Shown one piece after another: positions 20,438 through 30,790 of a DNA stretch of 64,000 nt (position 1 is the first letter of the stretch; the number at the start of each line of letters is the position of its first letter). This DNA is from Euglena gracilis (lineage: Eukaryota; Euglenida; Euglenophyceae; Euglenales). A model generated the notes under the pieces. The model ran no database searches, was not told where the DNA came from, and worked only from the letters and a program-made list of their open reading frames with translations. The stretch is taken from NCBI GenBank assembly GCA_039621445.1, contig CP154956.1, forward strand, positions 5,082,170 through 5,146,169, written 5' to 3'. The position numbers and the translations under genes are program-made.

Positions 20438-21459
20438 CTACATTTTTTTTATTAAAACTGTGAAAAATTGCTGTTTCACTCTATTTTCAATGTCAGTTTG
20501 CAATTTTTCAAAATGTTCTTCCTTTGGGGTTTGCCTCAGCTTTTCATCCATCATTTGCACCATCATAATTTCCATCATGTTTCTGACCTGGGCTGCCATT
20601 TCCATCCGAACTTCCAGTTGAATTGTTGCTCCTGATTTTCCCAGCATTTCAACCACCTTATCCCAAGGCACCTCCTGGCTGCCCAGAAATTTCTCAACGG
20701 CTGCGACCCTGCCCCCCAGAGCTTTGCTCTCGTTTCTAGTTGCTTCAAATCGCTGCTGAATTTCCTGGGTTAAGGTCTCAAAACTTGACTTTGATTCCTC
20801 CCCCACCATTTTCAGCCCAGCAGCGATTTCAGCAAATGTTTTGTCCACCCCAGAGCATAGCTCACGAATTACTTGTCGAATTGCCAAAATTTCCTTCTGA
20901 AAATCTGACTTAATTTGCTCAACAGAATGCAAACAAATTCCAAATTGCTCGACCAACCCACCTGGTGCAAACAATTTGTTTTGGACATTGTTTCCACGGC
21001 TCTCAAGTTGTGCCAGTTCGCTGCCCAGAAAATCTCGTAACTTTTTCTCAAAATCATGAAATTTTCCTTCGATTTGCCTTTGAACTTCGATCCACAAAAG
21101 TTGTTTGTGGCAGTTTGCAATGTTTTCAACTGCACTCCATTCCTCTTGGCACCGTAAAATAAATTGGCTGACTGATTGCTGAATTTGCTCCTGACTTTTT
21201 TGCTTTTCTTGCTCCAACTGGCTGCACATTTCAGCCGTTCGTTTCTCCAAATTTCATGAATGAATTGCAAAAGTTCTGCCTGTGCTTTGGCATTTTTTTC
21301 AGCCAAATTCTTCTCAAAATATTCCAGCCGCTTCTCAATTACGACCTGGGGGGGAATTATGCTCTCCCAGTTAGTTATGCTTCGGCTCAATTCCTGTAAA
21401 TAACAATCCACCCCATATGCCCATTGGTCCCATGAGTCAAAATCATCACCCCCCATCAT
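20438..21459 (-). pseudogene. E1 Gag coiled-coil segment
   Basis: The main frame (20438-21250) is a long charged helix with EQEKQKSQEQIQQSV, FEKKLRDFLGSEL and GEESKSSFETLTQE, typical of coiled-coil Gag regions. A single-base deletion near 21240 relative to T shifts the upstream part (MMGGDDFDSWDQWAYG onward) into the other frame, which runs to a stop at 20869. Confidence 0.75.
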
Positions 21460-21516
21460 CTGACAATTTGATTCGGGGGGCTGTGGTTCAAAAACAGGGG
21501 GCTGAAAAACAGGTAA

Positions 21517-22581
21517 TTATGGTTCCATTTCCTCATCCCCCTTCATTTCCATGTTAGACCCTGCTTGATTTAACAGCCCAGTTGGCCCCCCTACGACCAG
21601 ATTGCCAGATTCAGCTGTTAAAACTGCTGATGTTAAATTTTCAGGGGCTGGCTGTGTCGAAATTAACATCCACTCGCTGGCTGTTAATCTACGTTTAACT
21701 GAAAATCTGTCCTCCAATAAAAGTACAGGTTCACCCCCCTCGATCTGTGGAATTTGTGTCCCAAAATCTGGACACTGATTTCCAAACTGGCTGTGCAGCT
21801 GGGGGGTTTGCATCAGAAACCCGAAATTCGCAGAAAATTCTGGCAAGTTTTGCTCAAGATTTTGATTTCTGGGTGGTACCCAGCCTGCTGCAATCAAAAC
21901 TTCTTCCATTTCTCTCAACCGGTCTGGGTTTTGTACACCCTCCCCCTCCGTTCCACAATCACTTTGATACGACGGGGGGGATTCTGCCCACTGAACCAGC
22001 TGATTTTCCCCTTCTGGCTGTGAATTTTCCCCCTGTGCAGTTATCATCCTTACGGGGACTGAGTTTACAGGGCTAACCCCTGATTTTTCAGACGAGAAAT
22101 CTGAAATATCATCTGAGGCAACCTGTGATTGTGTGTTAAATGACTGGGAGCTGGGAATTGAATTGAATTGAAATTGCTTTGAGATTGAAGATTGGCTGAG
22201 AGAAACTGCACAAAAGTCTGAATGATTCCAACCACTCAACCAGTCAGTTGATTGAAACAACCCCTCAGATTCCACAGATTCTGCAGGTCTGACACTCTGA
22301 CTGCGGGGGCTGGTTTCTGAAAAATCTGCTGGCTGACGTGAAAAATTCTGTGATTCCACATTCACAGATTCAGCAACATTCGTGTTTGATTCTGAAAAAT
22401 CTGTGACTATGTCAAAATTTTCAGCAAGATTTCTGCTGGCTGTGCCATCAAAACTTTTCGTGTTTTCTGGGCTGAAAACTTTTTTGCGAACAGGGCTGGC
22501 AAAAACTCCTGTGATTGTCGTGTTCAGGGATTCTGAAAACTCTTCACTGACAGGGTCAGTGAAGCAACCTCTGCCAACCAT
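21517..22581 (-). CDS. E1 Gag N-terminal segment
   Basis: The start is the ATG at 22581-22579, whose A is the last base of the 5' LTR and whose TG are the first bases of the primer-binding site; T has the equivalent ATG at its own junction. The product starts MVGRGCFTDPVSEEF and continues as a Ser/Glu/Gln-rich, low-complexity, probably disordered protein. It ends at a UAA that is GAA in T, so this is a nonsense mutation rather than the natural end. A frame open upstream into the LTR is not likely to be translated. Confidence 0.75.
   Translation of the reverse strand: MVGRGCFTDPVSEEFSESLNTTITGVFASPVRKKVFSPENTKSFDGTASRNLAENFDIVTDFSESNTNVAESVNVESQNFSRQPADFSETSPRSQSVRPAESVESEGLFQSTDWLSGWNHSDFCAVSLSQSSISKQFQFNSIPSSQSFNTQSQVASDDISDFSSEKSGVSPVNSVPVRMITAQGENSQPEGENQLVQWAESPPSYQSDCGTEGEGVQNPDRLREMEEVLIAAGWVPPRNQNLEQNLPEFSANFGFLMQTPQLHSQFGNQCPDFGTQIPQIEGGEPVLLLEDRFSVKRRLTASEWMLISTQPAPENLTSAVLTAESGNLVVGGPTGLLNQAGSNMEMKGDEEMEP
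22542..22581 (-). promoter_or_regulatory. E1 primer-binding site, hairpin and gag start
   Basis: On the minus strand the LTR ends AACA and is followed at once by TGGTTGGCAGAGG (22568-22580), a TGG-starting tRNA-complementary site similar to, but not identical with, the initiator-Met site TGGTAGCAGAGG. Three bases further is a perfect 10-bp stem with a 3-base loop (22542-22551 / 22555-22564, CTTCACTGAC / GTCAGTGAAG). The same hairpin follows the PBS in T. Confidence 0.8.
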
Positions 22582-23297
22582 GTTCAGGGCCGCACCCCCC
22601 TCCCGTGCCGGGGCCAGGCCAGGCCCCCCCTCGCCGGGGTCCGTTCCCCCAGCCACCAGCCCGTGGGGGGGTGCGGGTGCCCCCCAGGAACCAGTTTTTT
22701 TCCCAAAAATGTTGGGCTCAAGTCATTTTCGGGTGTTTCCCCCGGGTTCTCTCCCGTCTGGGACTCCCCGCGTAGGATCCGTAATAACATTTCAAAAATT
22801 CCCCAAACTCCCATTGAAAACCTTTGGTGCTATCCTTCGAAATGTATGAACTTTGGTTTGCCAACCCCCAAAAAATGCAAATAGCACAAAGAATGCCACA
22901 CACCAACACCGATGTCCGGAAGTCCACGCACACCGGAATGGGTAAAAAGGGTGGCCGGAGGGCGTACGGCAGTTGGAAAATCCCCTGTCACAATTGAATC
23001 AATCCACTTCCACCGTAGAATTCAAATAGTTGTCAAATATCCAAGAAATCTTGATGACTTGAATTCCGCTTCCAAAACTTCAAATTCGGATAATGGTCAA
23101 TAAAAAAACCCACAAATGTCTGTGCAATGGGGATAATTAGCTACCTTTGGGGTTTTTGTTCAAACTCGAGAATGAAGTGGAAAGTTTCTGAAAAGTGAAT
23201 TTAAGCGCGCACTTAGCGATGTTATGCGCGACTCTGAAAAATGGTCCTTTGGGTGCTTCCCCCCCCCTAGACCGTTGACGACCCCCAACGGTCTACA
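22581..23297 (-). repeat. E1 5' LTR
   Basis: 717 bp, direct copy of 10438-11128, with TG..CA ends and the same terminal 8-bp hairpin (on plus, GACCGTTGACG..CAACGGTC). The flanking ACAC matches the left flank. Confidence 0.9.
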
Positions 23298-23857
23298 ACA
23301 CACCTTCTCTCCTCCTCCTCCTCCTCCTCGGCAATTTCTTCTTCGTCTTCCATCGTCCCACCCTCGTCTCCGTTCTCGTTTGGGCTGGCGGAGAAGATTC
23401 CTGAGGGGATTCGACTCCCCACCTCTCTTGCATCTCCATCCATGGCCGTTGGATCGGCGAGGGGGCCGAGGCTCCGCGTGCACCATCTAGGATCCCCTCT
23501 CAACTCACCATTTATTCGTTACCTGTGGGTGAGGTTCTCCAAGACTCGTTCTCGACTCCTCCACTTGCCATTGTCGATCGAACGGCTGGTGGAGTAGGAG
23601 GCTCCTCCCGACTCATCCGCAACCCCCGATTGGGGGGATTGTTCATCGGCCTGAGGTGGCGAGGAGGAAGTTGGAGAGGAGGTGGTGACACCCAATCGGG
23701 TAACTACGCGTACATCCGTTGACGCCAAAAAAATGCGTTTTGCAACTTCACGGATGACATCCTCCCTCTCATCCTCAATTTAAAAATGGGCACCCGGGCC
23801 GGCGGAAAGTCGCATTATTTTCTCCGTCTCGACCGCTTGGCGCATTTCAATGGGTTG
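23298..23857 (-). pseudogene. element O linker upstream of integrase
   Basis: Minus-strand reading gives an acidic run (MEDEEEIAEEEEEEE) and, higher up, VRVVTRLGVTTSS, which aligns with IRGVVTRSGKEVA of E1/T between RNase H and integrase. So this is the O segment that joined 10437 before E1 inserted. RT and RNase H are not found on its other side. Confidence 0.6.
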
Positions 23858-24236
23858 AAACAGGGGCGGCGCCGGGGTGGGGGCTCTTTTCGCAATCCAC
23901 ACCTTTTCCGCCGCCCGACGCCGGGCCCCCTGTTTGGCTGCCTTCGGCTTCGCCTTGGGTTTTGCCTTTGCCTTGGGATTTGCCTTCCCACCCATCGGCC
24001 GGCAACTTCAACTTCTACTTTTCAAACTTCCACCACAGCACAAAACTCAAATCTTCAGGTCCTCAGTCAGTCCCATGATCCAGATATACGCCAGGGGGCC
24101 ACGACTCATGGGCCCAGCAATCAAATCATGAGGTTTGACTGTACAGAAAAAAACAACAAAAATTGCAATGTGCAGCGCGCGCATTATCTGGCGCACCCTA
24201 ATTCATCTGAAAGGCAGGGACATGTCCAACACCACA
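23856..24236 (-). repeat. left LTR-like repeat
   Basis: 381 bp, about 90 percent like 26324-26702 by eye. Both copies encode on the minus strand a Lys/Ala/Pro-rich stretch (KANPKAKAKPKAKPKAAKQ) whose reading is kept, which could be part of a short basic ORF. Confidence 0.75.
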
Positions 24237-25170
24237 CTCCCCTTCCCAAAAAGGAGACGACACCACACTCCCCTTCCCAAAAGGAGACCTAGTCTCCGTA
24301 ATCGACTCCCTTGGTCGTTGAACATGTCCTCCTCCACGCCCCCCCCCGTGGTCGAAACTCAACGGGGGGCCCTTCGTGGCCGAAGCGCACCGAAAATGTA
24401 AATCTCCCCCCCCCCCCCCCCCCCCCGCTCGCGGTCGAAACCGACGGGCGGTGGCCCCAGGGCCTTGCAGGACCGAAAAATGCCCCCCCCACCCCCGCGG
24501 TCGAAACTCAGCAGGTAGGGGCTCGCGACCAAAACTCTCCGTGAATGGAAGTCGAATGGAAGTCTCTCCTCTCTTGGGTTCTCCTCCGATGGGGGCTCCA
24601 AGCCGAACGTCATTAAAAAGAAGGCTGCCCCCCCCCCCCGCGGTTAAAACTCAGCGGGTGAGGGGTCAGGGTTGGATTTCTTTGAAAAAAACGTAAAACT
24701 GGAAGTACCCTTCCCCTCCCTGCGGTCAAAACTCAGCGGGTGAGGGGCCTGCGGTCGTGAACCCACAAAACTCTCGCACTCTCTCCGAAACTCAAAGCAT
24801 TCCACCTCCAGGGTCGAGACTCACTGGGTCCAGGCGGAAAAACAAAGGCGATAAGGCAACGATCGTGGTCCAATGTCAAAAGATGAATTGTCCAATGTCG
24901 AAACGTGAACAGTCAACACAAACCCACCACTCCCAGGGCAGGCCTCAGACATTCCCACCAGGGCATCACAGCGAAGGGGGAGGACTGGACACCTTCGACC
25001 ATCAAACACCGAGCCAGGCGTCAGCTGGGGTTGTAAGTCACCAGGGGTCAGAAAAAAGGTAAGGTACCCCCCCCCACCTGGGTCGAAACACAGCAGCTGG
25101 GTGATTTTATTCAGAAAACGACATACGTACCCCCCCACCGGGGTTCGAAACACACCAAATGGGTCATTTG
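24237..25170 (+). repeat. degenerate repeat with GGTCGAAACTCAGCGGGT core
   Basis: First, two 30-bp direct copies around CACACTCCCCTTCCC (24230-24290). Then the block C-run + GCGGTCGAAACTCAGCGGGTGAGG recurs imperfectly about eight times at irregular spacing (for example near 24350, 24425, 24500, 24640, 24725, 24815, 25075, 25140). C runs up to about 19 long make this stretch hard to sequence. No gene is seen. Confidence 0.6.
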
Positions 25171-26323
25171 TCACTCGAGAATACCCAAAACACGCATTCA
25201 CCCCAAACCTGGGGTGGTAATTCACCAGGAGGGACCCCAAAATGCAGGCCAACTCTAAACAGGAGGGCTATCGGGGCAGACTCTTCGCCCGTTACCCGGG
25301 CCGCGTCTTCGGTTCGGCCACTACCCCCTCTCACTCCCACCATCCCTGGTGGTGGAGCAGGCGGTCCTTCCGCCTCTTCCGCTTCTCCGTCTTCGTCATC
25401 GGCCTCATCTCCAACAGCGCATCCCAATGTCGAACTCGGGCTTCCTGCTCGTACTGCACGGGCAGTCGTCGAGACTCCGCTGTGGACTCGTCCACTGCTG
25501 CCGGCGGAGCCTCCGTCCTTCGGAGATGTACTGGCCGCGCAGATTAGGCTGGCTGCCACTCAACTCACAGTGGCATCCAAGATCAGCCCAGCAAAATCCA
25601 TCACACTTCCGTCCTTCCCTTGGCGGGATTCCAATCGCCGCCAGGACTCAGGGACCTCAGCGGCCGAATCACGGCGGGATGTTTAGATCTCCATCGGTAC
25701 ATCACCCACGTTGGAGAACTCAGGGACCACAGCGGCCGCAGCACGGCTGGCGGTTTGGATCTCCATCAGTCCTCGACCCCCATCGGCTGAAGCACTGCTG
25801 TGGTCGCCAGCTGCATGCCCAATGCCGTCATCCTCGATGTCGGCATGCCCAATGTCGTCATGTCCCATGCTGCGTGTCCCAACAGCTGCCGAAGCTCTGC
25901 TGGGGGACTCTGTCTCGGCGGACGAAGCACAGCCGGCTTTCTGAGTGGCCAAACCCTGAGCGGTTGTACAGGGCCGGGTCGTGCCTCCATCATGTCCAAC
26001 TTCTGCATGCCGGGCCAGGGCATTCACCACGTGCCCTGACATGGCAGCCACTGCATGCACACCTCTGTCATCTGCGTCTCCAGTCAGGCCAGCGCCAGGA
26101 TGCACCCCATGTGCATGTGGGGCATCTGCAGCATGCACCCCTTGATGCATCCGAGCCATCTGCAGCATGCACCCCATGTGCACTTGCGGCATGGCCCAAA
26201 TGATCCAAATGTACACCTTTACCATGTTGACCATGTCCAGCGCCAGGATGCACCACTGGTGCATGAACCAGTCCGGCATGCTCCACTGTGTCATTCGCCT
26301 GGTCGTCACAGATGAGTTGATTG
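25171..26323. other. interior of the 2.8-kb unit, no recognised gene
   Basis: GC-rich with open frames on both strands, for example minus 25164-25559 (Ala/Ser/Glu-rich) and minus 25683-26459 (His/Ala/Gly-rich). The translations are low-complexity and no family is recognisable. GCATGCACCCCATGTGCA-like blocks recur at 26040-26230. Confidence 0.5.
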
Positions 26324-26702
26324 TGAAACAGGGGCGGCGCCGGGGTGTGGGCTCTTTTCGAAATCCACACCTTTTCCGCCGCCCGACCCCGGGCCGCCTG
26401 TTTGGCTGCCTTCGGCTTCGCCTTGGGTTTTGCCTTTGCCTTGGGATTTGCCTTCCCATTCATCGGCCGGCAACTTCCACTTCAACTTTTCAAACTTCCA
26501 CCACAGCACAAAACTCAAAACTCCAGGTCCTCAGTCAGTCCCATGATCCAGATATATATGCCAGGGGGCCACGACCCATGGGCCCAGCAATCAACTCAAT
26601 GGGTTTCACTTTACAGAAAAAAAACAAAATTACGTGTGCAGAGCACGCATTATCTGGCGCAGCCTAATTCATCTGAAAGGCAGGGAAATGTCTAATGCCA
26701 CA
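26324..26702 (-). repeat. right LTR-like repeat
   Basis: 379 bp, direct copy of 23856-24236, TG..CA ends. On the far side element O sequence (the MTase C-terminal part) resumes. Confidence 0.75.
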
Positions 26703-27495
26703 GTGTGAATCAAAGAATCACCTTCCCCGAGAAAACCATCTGTACAATTGGGCATTGGATCCACCAAATTCTCATTTTCGGACTCGGCTTCCCCGTCTGC
26801 AGTCAAAGCTCGGGGTGAGTCCAAAACGCGGTCCGCCCCCCAAAACATTTTCCTTGCCGAGGTGAAAACACACACATATTCCACCAATTGGCAAGTAATC
26901 CAATAGGTGAGCTCCTTTTTCGCACTCCCATTTGCCCCTCCAAGCTTAGCCTTGTGTGCTCGAAGCTTGTTTGGGTGGTCGGGATCCTTCTCAACCAAAT
27001 TGGGGCACGTCAAATGATCACAAACGACATTGGGCAGTGAAAGCAAATGCTGACTCCCAAAAAATCTGGTGGGTGGTATCCCCAGCTTTCAAATTTGCAA
27101 TGGTCCGCATCCAAAAATTCAAAATTCGCCAAAAGAGCATGCCGGGCAAGGATTCCCGTTCGGGGGGTCTCCAACCACGAAACCTTGGGTCTCAAAAACT
27201 TGATAATCTCAGGTGTTTTTCGCACCAATGCCAGAGCCGGCTACAACCGTCTCGGCCTACGGCTCAAGGCCAAACTGAATTCGGTACAGGGACTGTATGC
27301 GGTCACCATTTCAAATTCACCTGGAGAAAAACTTTTCTCGTAATCCCAGGTTGAAATATCCACACATAGGGTGGGGTCCACTTTGAATCCACATCCACGG
27401 ATATCACTTCGTATCTGTGGTCCCGCAATACTTTTCCGACACTCCCTGTGCCGGAAAAAAGATCCAAAGCTTTGGGACGAAAACTGTGGATCGCC
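26703..27495 (-). pseudogene. element O cytosine-MTase-like domain
   Basis: Minus-strand reading from about 27490: LDLFSGTGSVG (motif I), YEVISVDVDSKW, SPCTEFS (motif IV, with the Cys), an in-frame UAG after RRPRRL, then VRKTPEIIKFL and WLETPRTGIL (motif VI as ETP). It continues VCDHLTCPN and LGGANGS, the same C-terminal part seen in E1 (LCDGKTCPH, LGGNGM). No Dam-like domain follows before the repeat at 26702. It is closer to the P form in motif I and to the E1/T form downstream. Confidence 0.8.
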
Positions 27496-27504
27496 TGAAT
27501 GGAA

Positions 27505-28039
27505 AAATTCCTACGCTTTTATATGAGGCCGACATAGAGGAGGATGTGATCCTCTCCTATGTGTGGGTGGCAGAAAGGAATTTGAGTGTGGTGTCAAGAA
27601 AACACGGGGTTCAAGGTTTCTTCGATGGTTGTTCGGTTGCTGGATTTGTGGTGTCCTCGCAGGGAGGGGACCATCGTAGACTCCATTCGAGCCATCCCCC
27701 CACAACAACCGCATTTTTGGTGTCTTGCACCACCCCTGAAAATTGTAATTCCACCAAGGCCTCATCCGACCCGCCCTTCACCCTTTGGTTGTTGGCAGCA
27801 ACCAAGTTGACGGGTTTTGCCGATGGAGCGAAAAATGAACGGGGAAGCCAATTTCTTGTCACCAAGCAAACTTCTGCCCCAGTGTCGACAAAGGCCCGAG
27901 TTTCTTGGGAACCACACAAGACATCAATTTTGGTTAAAGGATACAAATGGACCTCCTTCACCCACCCCGCCTTCAAAGCCATTAACCGCCACTCACGCAA
28001 AACCTCCCGGATGGTTGCACCAGCTGAATTTTCGAGCAA
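27505..28039 (-). pseudogene. element O protease, inverted in part
   Basis: The minus frame 27611-28039 has VDTGAEVCLVTRNWL, a retropepsin active site, after a helix-rich leader. The C-terminal flap part (LYEADIEEDVILSYVW, matching E1 FYEANIKVDAILSYPW) is found at about 27505-27610 on the PLUS strand. So an inversion has occurred inside the protease, and its position relative to the MTase is rearranged. Confidence 0.7.
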
Positions 28040-29587
28040 GGTTGGGTTTTAGGTTTTCGGTCCCCCCCCAATTTTTTTTTTGGGGTACCTCCCCCAAAAA
28101 CACGAAAAATTTGTATTTTTGGGACCCCCTCTTTGAAAAAGTTAACCCCTAACCCTTAACCACCTAAAAAAGACCGATTTTGGCCAAGGAAAGCCTTTTT
28201 TTTTAAACTTTTCTGCTCCTGCGGCGCCAAAAAGTACATCTCACCCCCCTCTGGGCCCCCCGGGGGGGGGCGGGCCAGAACCTCCCCAAACCCCCCCTCC
28301 CCAGGGGTGCGGCCTTAAAAAATCCCTCGGGCTGCAGCCGGAATAGGACCACCGACCCCCCGTGTGGAAAGCAGGATTCCTGTCCAACACGTCCAAAAGG
28401 ATGGAAGCGCACTGGGGGGGGGGGGCAGTGCTTATGCAAGGCCGGTGTTTATACTGGGGGGGGATGGTACAACAAAATTGTGGTTTCTGATAAGGGGTGA
28501 TCGTTGGAATCCAGATTGTTATTTTCGGAGGAAAAATGATGCCCTCCAGAATTGTGGCCTCTGATTGGGGGGAGAAGGGGGGTGGGATCATTGTAAACCC
28601 TCCCCCCAAATAATACCCCCCAATAGTACACCCCACCCCTCGGGGTCCGACTTCGGCTACCAAAAAAATTCCCCCCCCCCCCCCCCGGTTTCGTGCAGAA
28701 GGCCCGGATTTTTGACCTGAAAATGTACGTAAAAGTCAAAATCTCTGACAACAAAGTACGAAAAAGATCGATTTTTCTGGATCATCTGGCCTCCAAAAAA
28801 ATGCTAAATTTCATGAGAAAGTACAAAAAATGACCCCAAAGGGGGTTTTGGCGCTATTTTTGCTCCTACGGGACTTCGAAAAGTTTCGAAAATTTTTGGG
28901 AAATAATACCCCCCCAAATAATACCCCCCCCCTCAGGCCGGCACTTCGGGCGAAAAAATAATACCCCGGGGGTATTATTGGGGGGGGTTTACATTTCTCC
29001 AACAGAAAATTGCATTTTGGGGCATTTTGAAAGGCCTTGTTGCCCCAAAAATTTCCTGGATCCAAAATTGTACTAAGTAAACTAACTGAACTAACTGGGA
29101 GGGGGAAGGTCTGACTATTGAAAAAAGAAACGCCAGAAAGCGTTTCGAGCAGGCGGGGAGTGTTCAGGACAACTCTGAGCGACTTCCTCTTTGTGACTTT
29201 GCGGATGTCGACCATTGTTTCCCGTGGTTTTCTCTCATTGTCAGTGGATACCCAAAATTTGATTTTTGGGTACCCCCCCAAAATTTTTGGGCCGGTTTTG
29301 GGACCCCCCCAAAAATACAAAAACAAAACCTAACCTGGTTTCGAGTGCTATCAAATTTTTCATTTCCATCAAAAGATGTACGACTGCCTCCTCTTCCTCA
29401 GGCGATGGTTCATCTGATGATGGTGCGGGTGGTTTTGATTAAGAGGCCTCCGACATTGCCCCCATACACGGGGAGAGCCGTTGTCACACGTGTCAAACAA
29501 GGAGGGGTTGAAGCAGACAAAACATCCCCCCCCCCTGGATGGGAGACTTGAATTTGCAGAACCAGCTCCCGAATGGCTCTGACCACC
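28040..29587. other. C/G-run-rich stretch without recognised gene
   Basis: Long C and G runs, repeats of AATAATACCCCCCC, and an inverted repeat AATAATACCCC/GGGGTATTATT at about 28957-28980. Minus frames 28241-28663 and 28811-29326 are low-complexity and not recognised. This is probably decayed element O sequence between Gag and protease. Confidence 0.5.
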
Positions 29588-30199
29588 CTACTCAGAGGAT
29601 TGGGCGATGGGTTGAGTTTCTTTCACCCCCTTCGGCCCCCTTTCCTCCGACATTGGAGCCCAACCCCCCGAACGAGCCTTTTGTGCAAACGAGCATTTTT
29701 TGAACTCATGGATGAACTTCCTGCCCGCCTTTTTGCAAGTGAAGCACTCCCCCTTGGACGACGGAGATTTTGTACTTGGGCCCTTTCCCTGGGAGGATGG
29801 TTTCCCTCCCCACTTCGGCTTCCGAGACGCTTTCCCTTTGGTCGGAGAACCTTTCTTGGTGCTTTCATCCCCACCGTTCTTGGGAGGGTAATCAACAAAA
29901 TCTCGCACGTTTGCTGGGGAGGAGAATTTTGGCTTTTCCTTCAACCCATATGCATTCCGAGTGGCAACGTACTCCTGCTCCGTCCGCAGGAATGACGTGA
30001 CAAATTCAAAAATTTCATCACGTTCATGACAGGTTGCCGAAACCTTCAGGCCATCCATGAGGAACCCATCCAAAGCCAAGAATTGATCCCGTTCAGCTTG
30101 GTCGTGGCACTCAAACACATAACTCCCCACCCCCTCATGGTTCCTCGGGAGTCGGTGTCCAATCACCCGCCCCAACTCCTGGAGAAACGGTTCACCCAT
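29588..30199 (-). pseudogene. element O Gag nucleocapsid-like part
   Basis: The frame has a basic Lys/Pro/Ser-rich region (KGSPTKGKASRKPKWGGKP) followed by CFTCKKAGRKFIHEFKKC, a C-x2-C-x8-H-x4-C motif. That is a zinc-knuckle-like arrangement with a longer loop than the usual CCHC knuckle (x4). The upstream half looks like the end of a capsid domain. E1/T lack such a knuckle, so Gag of O is a different lineage. Confidence 0.6.
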
Positions 30200-30781
30200 G
30201 AGATTCCGGGGGAGGGAAATGCGAACCCTTGTTGTTTGTTGTTTGTTGGAGGGGTATTCACCCCAAACTCTCTCCGAAACTCTTCCCGGAAACTTTTGTA
30301 GGTCATATTCCTGTCCCTACTCATTCGTGTTTTCAGTTTTAGGGATGTTGCCTCGTCGGGGCAGCTGCGAAATTCCATCAACGTGGCAAAATCGGAGAGA
30401 TGGCGGGGGGAGGTTTCCTGGAAATTTCTTTCCAGCTCCGCCCATTTTCTTTCAAGTTCGGGGGCATCTTGCACCAACACCGAAAATCGAGCTTTTTCCA
30501 TTTGTCGCCAAACCTCTTCCATAATTGGGTTCAATGTGCCATTGAATGACGTGGGTTTGGGGACCCATGCTCTCAAATTTGTTTGGGCTAGGTGCAAAAG
30601 AAAAAGCAGTGTTCATGGGGATGAAACTGGAAGGTGCCTGTGAGATTTGAACAATGGGTTTCGGTTGAACCAGTCTTGCAGTGGTGGTTTGAGTTGAAGA
30701 ACCACCCTTTTTCGGGTTGTTCGAAAAAGCAGCACCTGAACTTTGACCCGAATCACTGGTTCCCTTCCCCAAATCTTGCAA
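30163..30781 (-). pseudogene. element O Gag capsid-like part
   Basis: Two overlapping minus frames encode a helical region with PTSFNGTLNPIMEEVWRQME, RKWAELERNF and SFREEFRREFGV, comparable in style to retrotransposon capsids. Broken by frameshifts. Confidence 0.55.
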
Positions 30782-30790
30782 CGGTGGGGG

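Larger units (their letters stand above)
10438..23297 (-). mobile_element. element E1: Ty3 chromovirus-like element with double MTase
   Basis: A 12.9-kb element inserted in O. LTRs 10438-11128 and 22581-23297 have TG..CA ends and an apparent 4-bp ACAC target duplication (10434-10437 and 23298-23301; weak, since the site is an AC run). Order on the minus strand: 5' LTR, PBS, Gag, UAG, cytosine-MTase-like, Dam-like, protease, RT, RNase H, integrase, chromodomain, polypurine tract, 3' LTR. The LTRs differ by roughly 3 percent plus indels by eye. Lesions: UAA in early gag, one frameshift near 21240, UAG near 19370, UAA between protease and RT, and frameshifts in the integrase. Its close relative T lies at 45059-57542. 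Confidence 0.9.
23856..26702 (-). mobile_element. 2.8-kb unit with LTR-like direct repeats
   Basis: Direct repeats 23856-24236 and 26324-26702, both TG..CA, flank about 2.1 kb. On the minus strand a polypurine tract (GGGAAGGGGAG) lies directly before the left copy, as expected of a 3' LTR. No TGG-type primer-binding site follows the right copy and no target duplication is evident. The interior has no recognisable Gag or Pol. It is probably a non-autonomous LTR element, or a recombination product within O. Confidence 0.5.

Noticed and set aside
22582-22656. E1 Gag starting inside the LTR (MAGGTDPG...)
   Set aside because: The frame is open upstream, but the LTR-encoded part is G/C-run translation that differs in T. 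The ATG at the LTR-PBS border is shared by both copies.
23298-23301. A 5-bp target duplication for E1
   Set aside because: Only four bases (ACAC) match with TG..CA ends kept, and the site is an AC run, so I report it only as a weak 4-bp duplication.
25164-26459. Host protein genes in the GC-rich stretch
   Set aside because: Open frames on both strands are low-complexity and overlap each other, as expected by chance at high GC; no domain is seen.
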